Shown here piece by piece: positions 8,074-15,900 of a DNA stretch of 64,000 bases. Made by a program: the position numbers and the translations under genes. Within the stretch, counting starts at the first letter, position 1; the number at the start of each line of letters is the position of its first letter. This stretch comes from Polynucleobacter sp. MWH-CaK5 (GTDB lineage: Bacteria > Pseudomonadota > Gammaproteobacteria > Burkholderiales > Burkholderiaceae): the NCBI RefSeq assembly GCF_018687615.1, contig NZ_CP061299.1, positions 1,349,433 to 1,413,432 of the forward strand, read 5' to 3'. The notes beneath the pieces were generated by a model. The model saw only the letters and a list, made by a program, of their open reading frames with translations, made no database searches and was not told the DNA's origin.

Positions 8074-8893
8074 AGTCTGACTGAATCAGTGCATACGCAC
8101 TGTGATTGTGAATCGATTCAAAGTTTTCAGCTTCAACAACAAACAATTTGATTCTTGCATCCGCTTTTAATCGACCAGCCACATCACGCACCAAATCTTC
8201 TACAAACTTTGGATTGTCATAAGCTCTTTCGGTCACATACTTTTCGTCAGGGCGCTTTAACAAGCCCCACAACTCACATGAAGCCTCTGCTTCAGCGATT
8301 CTGACCAAATCTTCAATACTCAAATCAATGTCTTTTTGCAAAGTCACATTCATCGTGACATGTGAGCGTTGATTGTGAGCACCGTACTCAGAAATCTCTT
8401 TTGAGCATGGGCACAAGCTTGTGACAGGCACAACAGCTTGAAGCTTTAAATCTACCTCTACTTGGCCATTCACATTTTTAGCGTTGGCTACCCACGTCAC
8501 ATCGTAATCAAGCAAGCTCTGCACACCAGAGATAGGCGCTGTCTTGTTGATGAAGTGAGTGTACTTAAGTGAAATCTGACCAGCCTGAGCTTCTAGCAAT
8601 GGCAACATTTTGCCAATCATCGAACGCATCTCATGAGCATTCAAAGGCGCATGACTGTCTTGTAGCAAAGCGATAAAGCGGGACATGTGTGTGCCCTTTT
8701 TATCCGCTGGCAATAAAACATCTAAATCAATCATGGCAACGCTTGGTTGCACGCCTGATTCGGTTGTTACCTGAATAGGATGGCGCACGCCACGAATTCC
8801 AACGCGATTAATCACGATGTTGCGATGGTCTACAGACGACTGAACATCGGCCATGGCCGATGTTTTTAGGAAAGATGTGTTGATGTCATTCAT
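8072..8893 (-). CDS. folE2: GTP cyclohydrolase FolE2 (type IB)
   Basis: FolE2 converts GTP to 7,8-dihydroneopterin triphosphate, the first step of folate synthesis, with a flexible metal requirement. The 273-residue protein has the family features: [17 protein letters not shown] near the N-terminus, GTHMSRF, and the metal-ligand Cys in [10 protein letters not shown] (about residue 165). I place the start at the ATG complementary to 8891-8893 (MNDINTSF) because an AGGA lies about 10 bases upstream and family members begin this way. A nearby ATG at 8897-8899 is the alternative. The gene starts 20 bp after the dxs stop and closes the xseB-ispA-dxs-folE2 operon. Confidence 0.95.
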   Translation of the reverse strand: MNDINTSFLKTSAMADVQSSVDHRNIVINRVGIRGVRHPIQVTTESGVQPSVAMIDLDVLLPADKKGTHMSRFIALLQDSHAPLNAHEMRSMIGKMLPLLEAQAGQISLKYTHFINKTAPISGVQSLLDYDVTWVANAKNVNGQVEVDLKLQAVVPVTSLCPCSKEISEYGAHNQRSHVTMNVTLQKDIDLSIEDLVRIAEAEASCELWGLLKRPDEKYVTERAYDNPKFVEDLVRDVAGRLKADARIKLFVVEAENFESIHNHSAYALIQSD

Positions 8894-8913
8894 GGTCATA
8901 TTGTCCTGCAATT

Positions 8914-10818
8914 TTACGCAGCTTGCTGTTTTGCTGGAATTCCCAGCTTTTCTGCAATGGCTTTGCGGATACCCGCTGCATCCAGACCACATTCTTTCAT
9001 CAGCAAGGCATGGTCCCCATGATCAACGAATCGATCAGGCAAACCAAGCACCAAAGTGGCCACTTTAATGCCCGCAACTGACAAAGCTTCAAGGCAAGCA
9101 CTGCCTGCTCCACCACCCACAGCACCTTCTTCTAGGGTGACAATCAAGTCGTGCTCTTGGGCCATCTTGCACACAAGATCAACATCCAATGGTTTGATGA
9201 ATCGCATATTCACAACGGTGGCATCAAAGTCAGGCGCAACTTCTAGCGCTGGGTACAACAAAGTACCAAATGCAAGAATCGCCACTTTTTTACCTTGAAG
9301 ACCTGAAGTGCTCCGTCTGATTTCAGCTTTACCAAGCGGTAACTCTTTGAGCTCTTTGCTCACGACCGCACCAACTCCAGCGCCGCGCGGATAACGCACA
9401 GCCGATGGATGATTTTGTTTAAAGGCAGTGGTCAATAAATCACGGCACTCTGCTTCGTCTGCAGGAGCCATCAACAACATGTTTGGAATACAGCGCAAAT
9501 AAGGGATGTCATAAGCGCCAGCATGTGTGGCACCGTCTGCACCCACCAAACCTGATCGATCCATCGCAAAGACAACTGGCAGATCTTGCAAAGCCACATC
9601 ATGGATCAACTGATCGTAACCACGTTGCAAGAATGTTGAGTAAATCGCAACAACTGGTTTCATGCCTTCACAAGCCAAACCACCAGCAAAGGTCACCGCG
9701 TGTTGTTCAGCAATACCCACATCAAAATAACGATCAGGGAAACGTGCCTCAAAATCAACCAGACCAGATCCTTCGCGCATCGCTGGCGTGACAGCTACCA
9801 GGCGCTTGTCTGCCTCAGCCATATCGCACACCCAGTCACCAAACACTTGTGTGAATGTTTTTTTACTTGGGGTGTTTGGTTTTGCAGGTGCAATTCCTTG
9901 TGCAGGATCAAACTTGCCTGGTCCGTGATAAAGAATAGGATCAGCTTCTGCTAATTTGTACCCTTGTCCTTTTTTGGTGACCACGTGCAAAAACTGTGGG
10001 CCTTCACCATCAAGAGCCAAACGTCTGACGTTTTGTAGGGTTGGCACCAAAGAGTCAAGATCATGACCATCAATTGGACCAATGTAATTAAAACCAAACT
10101 CTTCAAAAATAGTTCCAGGCACAACCATGCCCTTAGCGTGCTCTTCTAATCTTTTTGCAAATTCTCGCAAAGGAGGTGCCATCGACAAAACACTGTCCAA
10201 ACCTTTTTTAGTGGCAGCGTAAAAACGACCACTCATCAAGCGCGCCAAATAACGATTCAAGGCACCTACTGCTGGAGAAATCGACATATCGTTGTCGTTA
10301 AGAATCACGACCAAAGGCAAGTCCTTGTGTATACCGCCGTTGTTCAATGCTTCAAAGGCCATACCAGCACTCATCGCGCCATCACCAATCACCGCCACAG
10401 CCACGCGCTTTTCGCCTTGGGCACGAGCACCCAGTGCCATACCAATCGCTGCAGAGATACTGGTTGAAGAATGCGCTGTACCAAAAGTATCGTATTCACT
10501 CTCAGAACGACGCGGGAAACCTGAGATACCACCATACTGTCTGAGCGTGCCCATGCGCTCACGACGACCGGTCAAAATTTTATGCGGATAACTTTGATGA
10601 CCCACATCCCAAATCAAACGGTCATAAGGGGTTTGAAAAACGTAATGCAAGGCCACTGTTAATTCAACAGTACCCAAATTAGACGATAGATGTCCACCTG
10701 TCTTCGCGACAGAATCCACCAAGAACTCGCGCAACTCTGCCGCAAGCTTTGGTAATTGATCACGATTTAATTCTCGTAAATCTTTTGGATCATCAATTGT
10801 TTTAAGTAAATCAGTCAT
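8914..10818 (-). CDS. dxs: 1-deoxy-D-xylulose-5-phosphate synthase
   Basis: Dxs condenses pyruvate and glyceraldehyde 3-phosphate to DXP, the entry to the methylerythritol pathway. The 634 residues contain the thiamine-diphosphate site ([15 protein letters not shown] and [11 protein letters not shown], about 143-178), the transketolase-type pyrimidine domain ([17 protein letters not shown] with its catalytic Glu), and the C-terminal transketolase domain ending near [12 protein letters not shown]. Length and motifs are normal. It lies between ispA (33 bp upstream) and folE2. ispH of the same pathway is in this window at 37041-38000. Confidence 0.98.
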   Translation of the reverse strand: MTDLLKTIDDPKDLRELNRDQLPKLAAELREFLVDSVAKTGGHLSSNLGTVELTVALHYVFQTPYDRLIWDVGHQSYPHKILTGRRERMGTLRQYGGISGFPRRSESEYDTFGTAHSSTSISAAIGMALGARAQGEKRVAVAVIGDGAMSAGMAFEALNNGGIHKDLPLVVILNDNDMSISPAVGALNRYLARLMSGRFYAATKKGLDSVLSMAPPLREFAKRLEEHAKGMVVPGTIFEEFGFNYIGPIDGHDLDSLVPTLQNVRRLALDGEGPQFLHVVTKKGQGYKLAEADPILYHGPGKFDPAQGIAPAKPNTPSKKTFTQVFGDWVCDMAEADKRLVAVTPAMREGSGLVDFEARFPDRYFDVGIAEQHAVTFAGGLACEGMKPVVAIYSTFLQRGYDQLIHDVALQDLPVVFAMDRSGLVGADGATHAGAYDIPYLRCIPNMLLMAPADEAECRDLLTTAFKQNHPSAVRYPRGAGVGAVVSKELKELPLGKAEIRRSTSGLQGKKVAILAFGTLLYPALEVAPDFDATVVNMRFIKPLDVDLVCKMAQEHDLIVTLEEGAVGGGAGSACLEALSVAGIKVATLVLGLPDRFVDHGDHALLMKECGLDAAGIRKAIAEKLGIPAKQQAA

Positions 10819-10851
10819 AAATTATTTTAATTACAGCTTTCACAACAGCTA

Positions 10852-11751
10852 TCAGCTATCTCTGTTTACTACTTTACTAGCAATAGCTCTTAACAAATCA
10901 GCATTTTCGCCCCAAACGCTCAGACTATCGAGGGCTTCTTGATGCAATTGTCTTGCAAATTCTCTTGCGCCCTCTAAACCCATCAAAGAAACAAATGTTG
11001 GTTTATTGGCAGCGGCATCTTTTCCGGCAGTTTTGCCCAAAGTTTGACTGTCTGAACTCGCATCCAAAACATCATCCACCACCTGAAATGCCAAACCTAA
11101 GGCACTGGCAAAAACATCCAAGGATTTCTTTTCTTGCTCATTCAAATCAATCGCAATCGCACCGATTTGCACAGCCGTCCTTAACAGGGCTCCCGTTTTT
11201 AAACGGTGCATCTGCTCGAGTTCGTTTTGCGTTAACTGTTTGCCAACACTTGCCAAATCAATCGCTTGACCACCTGCCATGCCAGCCATACCGCCGGCCA
11301 TGCTCAGGCTTGTGATCACTTGCACTTTCTGTGCATCATTGAGTGCGCTTTGCGCAATCAACTGAAATGCCATAGTTTGTAGGGCATCGCCCACCAACAA
11401 GGCACTGGCTTCATCAAACGCTTTATGAACGGTTGGTCTGCCACGACGCAGATCATCGTTATCCATGCAAGGCAAATCATCATGAACCAATGAATATGTG
11501 TGAAACAACTCCAGAGCCACTGCACAAGCATCAACTCCAGCCACCTGGTCCAACTCTTTGCCAGCAAGACTGGCTGTTGCGTAAGTCAATAAAGGGCGAA
11601 CTCGTTTACCACCACCTGTGGCGGCGTAGTGCATGGCAGTTTTCAAGCCTGATGCAACTGACGCTTGATCATCAAAATATCTGAGGATGGCCTGATCCAC
11701 ACGCTCCGTTGAACGTTGTAGCCAGACAGAAGTTGTATCACTCAGCTTCAA
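10852..11751 (-). CDS. ispA: Polyprenyl synthetase (farnesyl diphosphate synthase, IspA)
   Basis: This 299-residue trans-prenyltransferase condenses IPP with DMAPP and GPP. Both aspartate-rich motifs are present: the first in LVHDDLPCMDNDDLRRGRPT and the second in QVVDDVLDASSD. GGGKRVRPLL near residue 46 is the IPP-binding region. The first motif has the two-residue insertion (DDLPCMD) that is usual for bacterial farnesyl diphosphate synthases. It starts 8 bp after xseB, the conserved xseB-ispA-dxs order. Confidence 0.96.
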   Translation of the reverse strand: MKLSDTTSVWLQRSTERVDQAILRYFDDQASVASGLKTAMHYAATGGGKRVRPLLTYATASLAGKELDQVAGVDACAVALELFHTYSLVHDDLPCMDNDDLRRGRPTVHKAFDEASALLVGDALQTMAFQLIAQSALNDAQKVQVITSLSMAGGMAGMAGGQAIDLASVGKQLTQNELEQMHRLKTGALLRTAVQIGAIAIDLNEQEKKSLDVFASALGLAFQVVDDVLDASSDSQTLGKTAGKDAAANKPTFVSLMGLEGAREFARQLHQEALDSLSVWGENADLLRAIASKVVNRDS

Positions 11752-11759
11752 ACTATTCC

Positions 11760-11993
11760 TTAACCCTGAACCATCTTCACTTGTTGCTCAACCTGCTCTA
11801 AAACATGCTGGCAATGCTTCAATAATTCAGCGCCACGCTTATAGGCCGTCAAGGTATCTTCAAGACTTAACTTGCCAGACTCCATGGTCGCGATCAAACC
11901 TTCGAGCTCAGAAACAGCATCCTCATAACGAAGATCAGGGCTCAAAGAAGTGGGGGAAGCAGAAGCAGCTTCAGCGCCAGTCTTTTTAGGCAT
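11760..11993 (-). CDS. xseB: Exodeoxyribonuclease VII small subunit
   Basis: This 77-residue small subunit of ExoVII matches the family through RYEDAVSELEGLIATMESGKLSLEDTL and the following amphipathic helix YKRGAELLKHCQ. It binds the large subunit XseA, which is not in the window, to form the single-strand-specific nuclease. The first 20 or so residues (Ala/Ser/Pro rich) are a variable extension. It is the first gene of the xseB-ispA-dxs-folE2 operon. Confidence 0.94.
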   Translation of the reverse strand: MPKKTGAEAASASPTSLSPDLRYEDAVSELEGLIATMESGKLSLEDTLTAYKRGAELLKHCQHVLEQVEQQVKMVQG

Positions 11994-12055
11994 AAAAATC
12001 CCTTTTATTTGATAAAAAACAATTCACTGACCGATTTTAAGGCTTTAGGGACGGT

Positions 12056-12061
12056 TATAAT
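12056..12061 (+). promoter_or_regulatory. Probable -10 box upstream of the Rieske gene
   Basis: A perfect TATAAT lies 86 bp before the proposed start codon. No good -35 hexamer is evident at 16-18 bp. It would give a leader of about 80 nt. Confidence 0.45.
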
Positions 12062-12078
12062 CTTTTTCCCTATCCAAT

Positions 12079-12133
12079 ATCGACCCGTCGATGGTTGGAT
12101 TGGTTATTCCGCTTAGCTTCGGCTGACTTTTTT
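12079..12133 (+). promoter_or_regulatory. Structured leader with terminator-like UUCG hairpin upstream of the Rieske gene
   Basis: The leader holds a small hairpin at 12079-12092 (ATCGA/TCGAT around CCCG). A second one at 12113-12126 (TTAGC-TTCG-GCTGA) closes on the very stable C(UUCG)G loop and is followed by C and six T. This looks like a short intrinsic terminator inside a 5' leader, hence a possible attenuator. No known riboswitch was recognised. Confidence 0.35.
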
Positions 12134-12147
12134 CGGGGGTGGGAAGA

Positions 12148-13248
12148 ATGACTAATCTAGCTAGCGCGCAGCATCTTGCGCAGTCCAAGCTACAACTGCC
12201 AGTATCGGCTTACTTTGATGCAGAGCTGTATCAAAGAGAAATTGACCTGCTTTTTAAGCAGGGGCCTGGTTACGTCGGTCATGAGCTCATGGTCCCAGAG
12301 ATTGGCGACTATCAAACTTTAAGCGCTGAGAATGAAGGTCGTGTATTGATCCGCAACGATCAAGGGATTGAACTGCTCTCAAATGTGTGTCGCCACCGTC
12401 AGGCCATCATGCTCAACGGACGAGGCCATGTAGACAACATTGTTTGCCCATTACACCGCTGGACCTATAAAACGGATGGCACCTTATTGGGTGCACCGCA
12501 TTTTGATGATCAGCCTTGCTTGAATTTAGGTAAGAGTCCTTTGCAAAATTGGCAAGGTCTCTTATTTGAGGGCCCAAGAGATGTTCATAAAGATTTAATG
12601 AACATGGGTATTTCAAAAGATCTAGATTTTTCTGGATACATGTTGGATCACGTTGAAGTTCATGAATGCAACTACAACTGGAAAACATTCATCGAGGTCT
12701 ACCTCGAGGACTATCACGTAGAGCCATTCCATCCTGGCTTGGGTAAGTTCGTTTCTTGCGAAGATTTATCTTGGCAATTTGGGGATTGGTACAGCGTACA
12801 AACAGTTGGCATTAAAAATCAATTGAAGCACGCAGGCTCACCAACCTATCAACGTTGGCACGAGGCAGTACTAAAAGCTCACCCAGAAAAAATGCCAAAA
12901 CATGGCGCCATTTGGTTAACTTACTACCCGAACATCATGGTGGAGTGGTACCCAGGTGTTTTATGTGTGTCCACACTGCAGCCCATGGGCCCGAATAAAA
13001 CCAGAAACATTGTTGAGTTTTATTACCCAGAAGAACTAGCTCTATTTGAACGTGAGTTCATTGAAGCAGAGAGGGCTGCTTACATGGAAACATGCATTGA
13101 AGATGACGAAATTGCAGAACGCATGGACCAAGGTAGAAAAGCCCTTCTTGATCGCGGCGTGAACGAAGTGGGCCCATATCAAAGCCCGATGGAAGATGGC
13201 ATGCAACACTTCCACGAGTGGTACAGAAAAGCGATGTCCTATAAGTAA
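12148..13248 (+). CDS. Rieske [2Fe-2S] aromatic-ring-hydroxylating oxygenase alpha-subunit-like protein
   Basis: The 366-residue protein has a Rieske domain with C81, H83, C100 and H103 (CRHRQAI ... CPLHRW). Its catalytic domain carries the mononuclear-iron motif LEDYHVEPFHPGL, in which two His lie four residues apart. This is the ring-hydroxylating oxygenase alpha-subunit architecture. No beta subunit, ferredoxin or dedicated reductase is adjacent, so the substrate is unknown. Related stand-alone proteins act on choline-like or carnitine-like quaternary amines, steroids or aromatics. The ATG at 12148 is chosen over an in-frame GTG at 12139 because GGGGG lies about 8 bases upstream. The sulfurtransferase gene follows 26 bp later and is probably co-transcribed. 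Confidence 0.85.
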   Translation: MTNLASAQHLAQSKLQLPVSAYFDAELYQREIDLLFKQGPGYVGHELMVPEIGDYQTLSAENEGRVLIRNDQGIELLSNVCRHRQAIMLNGRGHVDNIVCPLHRWTYKTDGTLLGAPHFDDQPCLNLGKSPLQNWQGLLFEGPRDVHKDLMNMGISKDLDFSGYMLDHVEVHECNYNWKTFIEVYLEDYHVEPFHPGLGKFVSCEDLSWQFGDWYSVQTVGIKNQLKHAGSPTYQRWHEAVLKAHPEKMPKHGAIWLTYYPNIMVEWYPGVLCVSTLQPMGPNKTRNIVEFYYPEELALFEREFIEAERAAYMETCIEDDEIAERMDQGRKALLDRGVNEVGPYQSPMEDGMQHFHEWYRKAMSYK

Positions 13249-13274
13249 AGAAGTAACAAAACAAAGGATTGATG

Positions 13275-14123
13275 ATGCTATTGATTGAAGCTGCAGAATT
13301 AAACAGTGACTTGGAATCAGGCAAAGCATTTTTATTGTTTGATTGCCGCTCCGATCTAGTCAACCCTAAAGCAGGATATGAATCTTATTTAGATGGACAC
13401 ATTCCATCTGCTATCTTCGTTGATGTTGATCATGATTTAGCTTCTGAGAAAAATGGTCAGAATGGCAGACATCCTTTACCAACGATTGAGCAATGGCTCA
13501 AAACATGTGCCAGTCTTGGCATCACAAAAGATAGCAACATCGTCATTTATGACAATCAGTCTTGTATGTACGCCGTCAGAATGTGGTGGATGTTAAGAGC
13601 CACAGGTCACAACAATGTTCGATTACTGAATGGTGGCTATGCCACTTGGTTGGCCGCTGGTTTTGCAACTGAAAAAACAGAAAACCAAAGACTCAATACT
13701 TCTGCTTCATCGAACACCAGTCAAGCAGCTGCCTATAAGGATGCGCTTTTAGCTTCAGACATTCTTAATAATTTATCCAGCAAAAAATTCGTGGTTCTGG
13801 ATGCACGCTCAGCCGATCGCTTTCGTGGTGAAAATGAAACGCTGGATCCTGTGGGTGGTCACATACCTGGTGCGATCAATCGTTTCTTCAAAAACAACTT
13901 GGATGCCAATGGCCAATTTAAATCGGCCGACGTCTTAGCAAAAGAATTTAAAGAAGTTTTGGGTAACACTCCCAGTGAATCCATCATTCACCAATGCGGC
14001 TCAGGCATCACGGCTTGTCACAACATGTTTGCGATGGAATTGGCTGGTCTGAAATCATCCATGATTTATCCAGGCAGCTGGAGCGAGTGGTGTGCAGACC
14101 CTGCTCGCCCTATTGAAAAATAA
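13275..14123 (+). CDS. 3-mercaptopyruvate / thiosulfate sulfurtransferase (double rhodanese)
   Basis: The 282-residue protein has two rhodanese domains. The N-terminal inactive domain carries FDCRSDLVNPKAGYE, GHIPSAIFVDVD and YAVRMWWMLRATGHNNV. The C-terminal active domain carries VLDARSADRFRGE, GHIPGAINRFF and the catalytic loop HQCGSGITACHN. A CGSG-x-TAC loop is typical of mercaptopyruvate-type enzymes, so the SseA type is the better guess. The ATG at 13275 has AAAGGA six bases upstream; the adjacent ATG at 13272 is possible. Confidence 0.9.
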   Translation: MLLIEAAELNSDLESGKAFLLFDCRSDLVNPKAGYESYLDGHIPSAIFVDVDHDLASEKNGQNGRHPLPTIEQWLKTCASLGITKDSNIVIYDNQSCMYAVRMWWMLRATGHNNVRLLNGGYATWLAAGFATEKTENQRLNTSASSNTSQAAAYKDALLASDILNNLSSKKFVVLDARSADRFRGENETLDPVGGHIPGAINRFFKNNLDANGQFKSADVLAKEFKEVLGNTPSESIIHQCGSGITACHNMFAMELAGLKSSMIYPGSWSEWCADPARPIEK

Positions 14124-14161
14124 ATCGCTTGGGTTTTTAGCTCAGCAGTGACAAAAGAGTC

Positions 14162-14950
14162 CTAGTGACTATGACCCAAGTGGCTGAGTTCTGAAATAAA
14201 CAAAACCAAAATAACGCCAAGAACAATCAAAACGATTTGCTCAAGCGATTCCTTGAGCTTTGGTCGTCTGTGCATCTGCGGCATCAAATCGCTCACAGCG
14301 ATGTAAATAAAACTACTAGAAGCCAAAACGATGACGTATGGGATCAAGGCTTCTGCACTGTCTAAAAAGAAGTAGCCAAGCACGCCACCAATCACAGCCA
14401 TCATGCTAGAAATGAAGTTATAGAGCAAAGCTTTTGCTTTACTAAAACCGGCATTCAACAAAATAATGAAATCACCCACTTCTTGCGGAATTTCATGCAA
14501 GGCAATCGCAACAGCCGTCAAAATACCAATTTGTGGATCCACTAAAAATGCAGCGGCAATCAAAATACCATCGGCAAAATTGTGTAAACCATCGCCCAAT
14601 AAAATAACCCAACCACTCTTGCCAGCGGACTCCGCATCATGGCCATGATGGTGACCATGTCCATCGTGCTCGTGATGATGGCTGTGTCTTAAAAGAGCAG
14701 CCTTCTCCAAAATAAAGAAACCCAGCAATCCTGCGAGCAAGGCAATAAATAAAGAAGCAATATCAGCGCCAGGCGTTGTAAAAGCTTCCGGCAAAGAATG
14801 TAATAAAGCGGTCGCTAATAAAACACCGACCGACAAACTCACCATCTTGTTGACCATTCTTGATAGAACAGTCAAAGACAAACTGGCTGCAGCAGCAATA
14901 CTCAATATCCCAGCCACCGTGGTGGCCAGGATGATCCAAACTAAAGTCAT
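14162..14950 (-). CDS. ZIP-family metal transporter
   Basis: The 262-residue membrane protein has about eight hydrophobic segments and the ZIP signature histidines in helices IV and V: GLHNFADGILIAAAFL and ALHEIPQEVGDF. Between helices III and IV lies a His-rich cytoplasmic loop (HSHHHEHDGHGHHHGHD). ZIP proteins import Zn2+ and sometimes Fe2+ or Mn2+. The start is the ATG complementary to 14948-14950, which overlaps the stop of the dienelactone hydrolase-like gene by 4 bp (ATGA), implying translational coupling. No Zur site was recognised. Confidence 0.9.
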   Translation of the reverse strand: MTLVWIILATTVAGILSIAAAASLSLTVLSRMVNKMVSLSVGVLLATALLHSLPEAFTTPGADIASLFIALLAGLLGFFILEKAALLRHSHHHEHDGHGHHHGHDAESAGKSGWVILLGDGLHNFADGILIAAAFLVDPQIGILTAVAIALHEIPQEVGDFIILLNAGFSKAKALLYNFISSMMAVIGGVLGYFFLDSAEALIPYVIVLASSSFIYIAVSDLMPQMHRRPKLKESLEQIVLIVLGVILVLFISELSHLGHSH

Positions 14951-15852
14951 ACAACCCCTTGTTGCTTGAACCACGCCAAGGTCTTGTCCCAACCATCTTT
15001 TGCTGGGCCTTCACGATAAGTGGCTCGGTAATCAGCGTGGAAAGCGTGCGGTGCGTCTGGATAAATTTCAAAACGAGATGCTTGTGCAGCCTTGTTATCT
15101 TTTGCAGCAGCCAAAGCTTGCTTCATTTGATCAACGCTCTCAAGAGAAATACCAGTGTCTGCGCCACCGTATAAACCTAGAACAGGCGCCTTCATTTGTG
15201 CAGCAAGGTCTACTGGGTGCAATGGGTTATTAGGTGTCTTGTCTCCAATCACACGACCATACCAAGCCACACCCGCACGCATTTGCGGAATTTGCGCACA
15301 AGCTAACCAAGTGATGCGGCCACCCCAACAAAAACCAGTGATACCCACACGTTTAACATCACCACCGTTTTTGCCAGCCCAATCAATACCAGCTTGAACA
15401 TCAGCCATCACTTGCTCATCTGGCGTCTTACCAACGATCTCTTTCAAAATTTCAGCCATGGTGCCTAAAGTATTAGGATCCCCTGCTCTCACAAACAACT
15501 CAGGAGCAATGGCCATGTAACCCATCTTGGCAAATCTTCTTGCTACGTCGGCAATGTACTCATGAACGCCAAAAATCTCACTGATCACAAAAACCACAGG
15601 CAAACCATTTTTAGGCGCCTTCTTTGGTCTTGCTACATAGGCAGGAACATCAAATCCTTTAGAAGAAAAAGTGACCTCTTGCGCATCAATGCCGTCAAAG
15701 TTTGTTTGAATGGCCTGCGCCAAAACTGGTTCAGCAGCAGCAACATATCCCAAACCAACAGATGCAACAGCGCCCGCTTTTAAAAAACTGCGGCGATCGG
15801 TGCCCGTGTTATTCAATAGTGACTCAGCTTCTTTGATTAGATTCTTATCCAC
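14947..15852 (-). CDS. Tat-exported dienelactone hydrolase-family protein
   Basis: This is an alpha/beta-hydrolase of the dienelactone hydrolase family, 301 residues. The catalytic triad is visible as C175 (GFCWGGR), D232 (GGADTG) and H269 (DAPHAFHADYR). Residues 20-47 form a twin-arginine signal (DRRSFLKAGAVASVG followed by AEPVLAQA), so a folded periplasmic enzyme is predicted. The Cys nucleophile fits dienelactone hydrolases, but no chlorocatechol genes are nearby and the true substrate is unknown. It is translationally coupled to the downstream ZIP transporter. Confidence 0.9.
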   Translation of the reverse strand: MDKNLIKEAESLLNNTGTDRRSFLKAGAVASVGLGYVAAAEPVLAQAIQTNFDGIDAQEVTFSSKGFDVPAYVARPKKAPKNGLPVVFVISEIFGVHEYIADVARRFAKMGYMAIAPELFVRAGDPNTLGTMAEILKEIVGKTPDEQVMADVQAGIDWAGKNGGDVKRVGITGFCWGGRITWLACAQIPQMRAGVAWYGRVIGDKTPNNPLHPVDLAAQMKAPVLGLYGGADTGISLESVDQMKQALAAAKDNKAAQASRFEIYPDAPHAFHADYRATYREGPAKDGWDKTLAWFKQQGVV

Positions 15853-15900
15853 AGCATTCTCCTATAAATGTTTTAGTCGTTTTAGCGATCATTTTAATGA

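Noticed and set aside
9483..10591. Several plus-strand frames inside dxs
   Set aside because: dxs is unmistakable on the minus strand; these frames have no conserved motifs and no start signals.
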